A DNA stretch of 64,000 nt from Psychrobacter sp. I-STPA6b (GTDB lineage: Bacteria; Pseudomonadota; Gammaproteobacteria; Pseudomonadales; Moraxellaceae). Shown in pieces: positions 62,843 to 64,000 of the stretch. The position numbers and the translations under genes were made by a program. The stretch covers positions 1 to 64,000 of the forward strand of contig NZ_VEWM01000075.1 in the NCBI RefSeq assembly GCF_020662265.1, in the 5' to 3' direction. Numbering within the stretch: position 1 is the first letter of the stretch; every line of letters starts with the position of its first letter. The notes beneath the pieces are model-generated. The model worked only from the letters and a program-made list of their open reading frames with translations. It was not told the DNA's origin and did no database searches.

Positions 62843-64000
62843 TTAATGGGCTGTGTGTGAGGCATACCCAAACATTTCATCTAGTGCATAAATTAAATCT
62901 ATTGGCATCTGCCAAGCAATCCGACCAAAGCTAGATGCCCCCTCTTCTGCAACCTTTGCACCACGCAAAAATAGATATTCCACACCACCAAGATAATCTG
63001 CTTCATTGCCTTCATAATCTGCAATGCGCATCTTTAAATAACGATGCAACGCCAATTGATAAATAGAAGCTTGTAGCCAATACCCCGCATGTTGCATGGC
63101 TTCACTTAGACTATTATCATCATAATTGCTTAGGCTATTTCCGAGATGATTAGATTTATAATCGACAATATAGAACTTGCCTTGATACTCATAGACAAGG
63201 TCTATTTCCCCACGTAAAAACCGATACATATAACTTTGTACTGCATTGTCTTTTTCGAGGGCAAAATGAATGTGCTTTTCAGGCTCATTAGGTAAATAAG
63301 TCTGAAATACTTCATGAATATCCTCTGGTCGAAACCCTTGCTTTAAACTCATATTAAAGCCCATTTCTGCCAAGCGCTGTGACGCTGGAATGTGACATAA
63401 TGACTGAGCTGAGCTAAGTAAAGGGGTGTTCAGAACCTCGGCGACCCACTGACACAACTGATAATGAGAGGAATCACCAGTATCTTGTTGCTTTTTATAA
63501 GAGTTATGAGAGTCAAGAGGCTCATATTGGCTACCATATTCTCTTGGTAGATGATACTCTAAAACTGCTTTATCAATGACTTGCGACCATTGTGTAGGGG
63601 GCATCAATTGTCCGTCTTTATCTGTATAAAAACTGGCTTGAAAATCAATAAACTCAAAAATCTGATGTAAAAAACTTCCTGCATTTGCCCCTTTAACAAA
63701 CCGAAAGCGTATGGGTAAATCACCCAATTCAGTACCTTGTAAGCTACTTTCTTTGTTGTCTGCTGATACCATATGTTCTGCATTTAACAACATATCATCT
63801 AGTCCGTCTTTATCTGCAAAACCACTATCATTGACGGCAAGGTGTTGGCGTTTCTCCGATAGATTACGTGCCAATGCAGTAAAGCTAGTTTTTGCCCAGC
63901 CCTGAAAATAATGACGTTTCATCATTTGATAAACGGGTTCATAATCAAACATCTGTATAGAGGCATAGTCATCATTGACCTGTGCTAATGACGCATCATT
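62843..64000 (-). CDS. recB: Exodeoxyribonuclease V beta subunit, C-terminal part
   Basis: The frame is open through the end of the window (the start is outside), so this is the C-terminal 385 residues of RecB. It carries the nuclease domain: FRFVKGANAGSFLHQIFEF with a nuclease-associated His, GEIDLVYEY with the catalytic Asp, and YIVDYKSNHLG with the catalytic Asp-x-Lys. An ATG at 63952 is internal. It lies upstream of recD in the same direction. Confidence 0.93.
   Translation of the reverse strand, partial: NDASLAQVNDDYASIQMFDYEPVYQMMKRHYFQGWAKTSFTALARNLSEKRQHLAVNDSGFADKDGLDDMLLNAEHMVSADNKESSLQGTELGDLPIRFRFVKGANAGSFLHQIFEFIDFQASFYTDKDGQLMPPTQWSQVIDKAVLEYHLPREYGSQYEPLDSHNSYKKQQDTGDSSHYQLCQWVAEVLNTPLLSSAQSLCHIPASQRLAEMGFNMSLKQGFRPEDIHEVFQTYLPNEPEKHIHFALEKDNAVQSYMYRFLRGEIDLVYEYQGKFYIVDYKSNHLGNSLSNYDDNSLSEAMQHAGYWLQASIYQLALHRYLKMRIADYEGNEADYLGGVEYLFLRGAKVAEEGASSFGRIAWQMPIDLIYALDEMFGYASHTAH

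Noticed and set aside
1..64000. CRISPR arrays or tRNA genes
   Set aside because: I saw no regularly spaced short repeats with unique spacers and no recognisable tRNA arms in the gaps.

Overview
The window looks like a Moraxellaceae chromosome segment (Moraxella or Psychrobacter type, gammaproteobacterium). The evidence is the AT-rich coding, the prpB-prpC-acnD-prpF-prpD order known from pseudomonads, several DUF805 membrane proteins, and the recBD and DUF2868/DUF3482 genes. No rRNA, tRNA, CRISPR array or phage was seen.

Region 1 (1-9,300) is accessory. A complete IS3-family element (1-1,272) has landed in the end of what appears to be a toxin gene. It is followed by a chain of partial polymorphic-toxin modules. 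Module A (about 2,155-4,335) is the C-terminal part of a large transglutaminase-type secreted toxin protein with its toxin tip. Modules B, C and D, and a 27-base scrap at 8,453, each restart inside the same conserved pre-toxin region, carry a different hydrophobic tip, and are followed at once by a small immunity-like gene. This has the architecture of an orphan toxin/immunity cassette reservoir, and it is the most striking system in the window. Two immunity-sized genes (8,266-8,445 and 8,516-8,677) are shorter than 60 codons and easily missed.

Region 2 (9,300-21,700, minus strand) holds the conserved RDD / SpoIIM / membrane protein / DUF4129 / DUF4350 / MoxR / DUF58 operon. Upstream lie three DUF805 membrane proteins and an alpha/beta hydrolase.

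Region 3 (22,100-39,800, plus strand) starts with an Nramp-like transporter, a lipoprotein and a LysR regulator. The methylcitrate cycle for propionyl-CoA follows: prpB, prpC, acnD, prpF, prpD. It is interspersed with two DUF2059-like lipoproteins, a hotdog thioesterase, two type II toxin-antitoxin pairs (YefM-YoeB and Phd-RelE), an Imm51 orphan immunity gene, a VanZ-like protein and an ElaA-type acetyltransferase. A 166-bp element with perfect 14-bp terminal inverted repeats precedes prpC.

Region 4 (40,000-51,400) has a solute-binding lipoprotein preceded by a Fur-box-like site and a 15-bp perfect hairpin, and a decayed DarT1-associated NADAR antitoxin gene. It continues with DUF2868, a sterol-desaturase-type hydroxylase, a DUF3482 GTPase, a divergent LysE exporter and MocR regulator, and an ArsA-type ATPase with its cory-CC-star partner. 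The last pair is divergent from a flavin amine oxidase across a strong Fur-box-like site.

Region 5 (51,500-64,000) has a CstA-family transporter, two long acidic lipoproteins of unknown function that look paralogous, a hypothetical cytosolic protein, a hypoxanthine phosphoribosyltransferase, recD, and the 3' part of recB running off the window. One complete copy of a 219-bp inverted-repeat element (59,412-59,630) and three decayed copies elsewhere form a dispersed repeat family.
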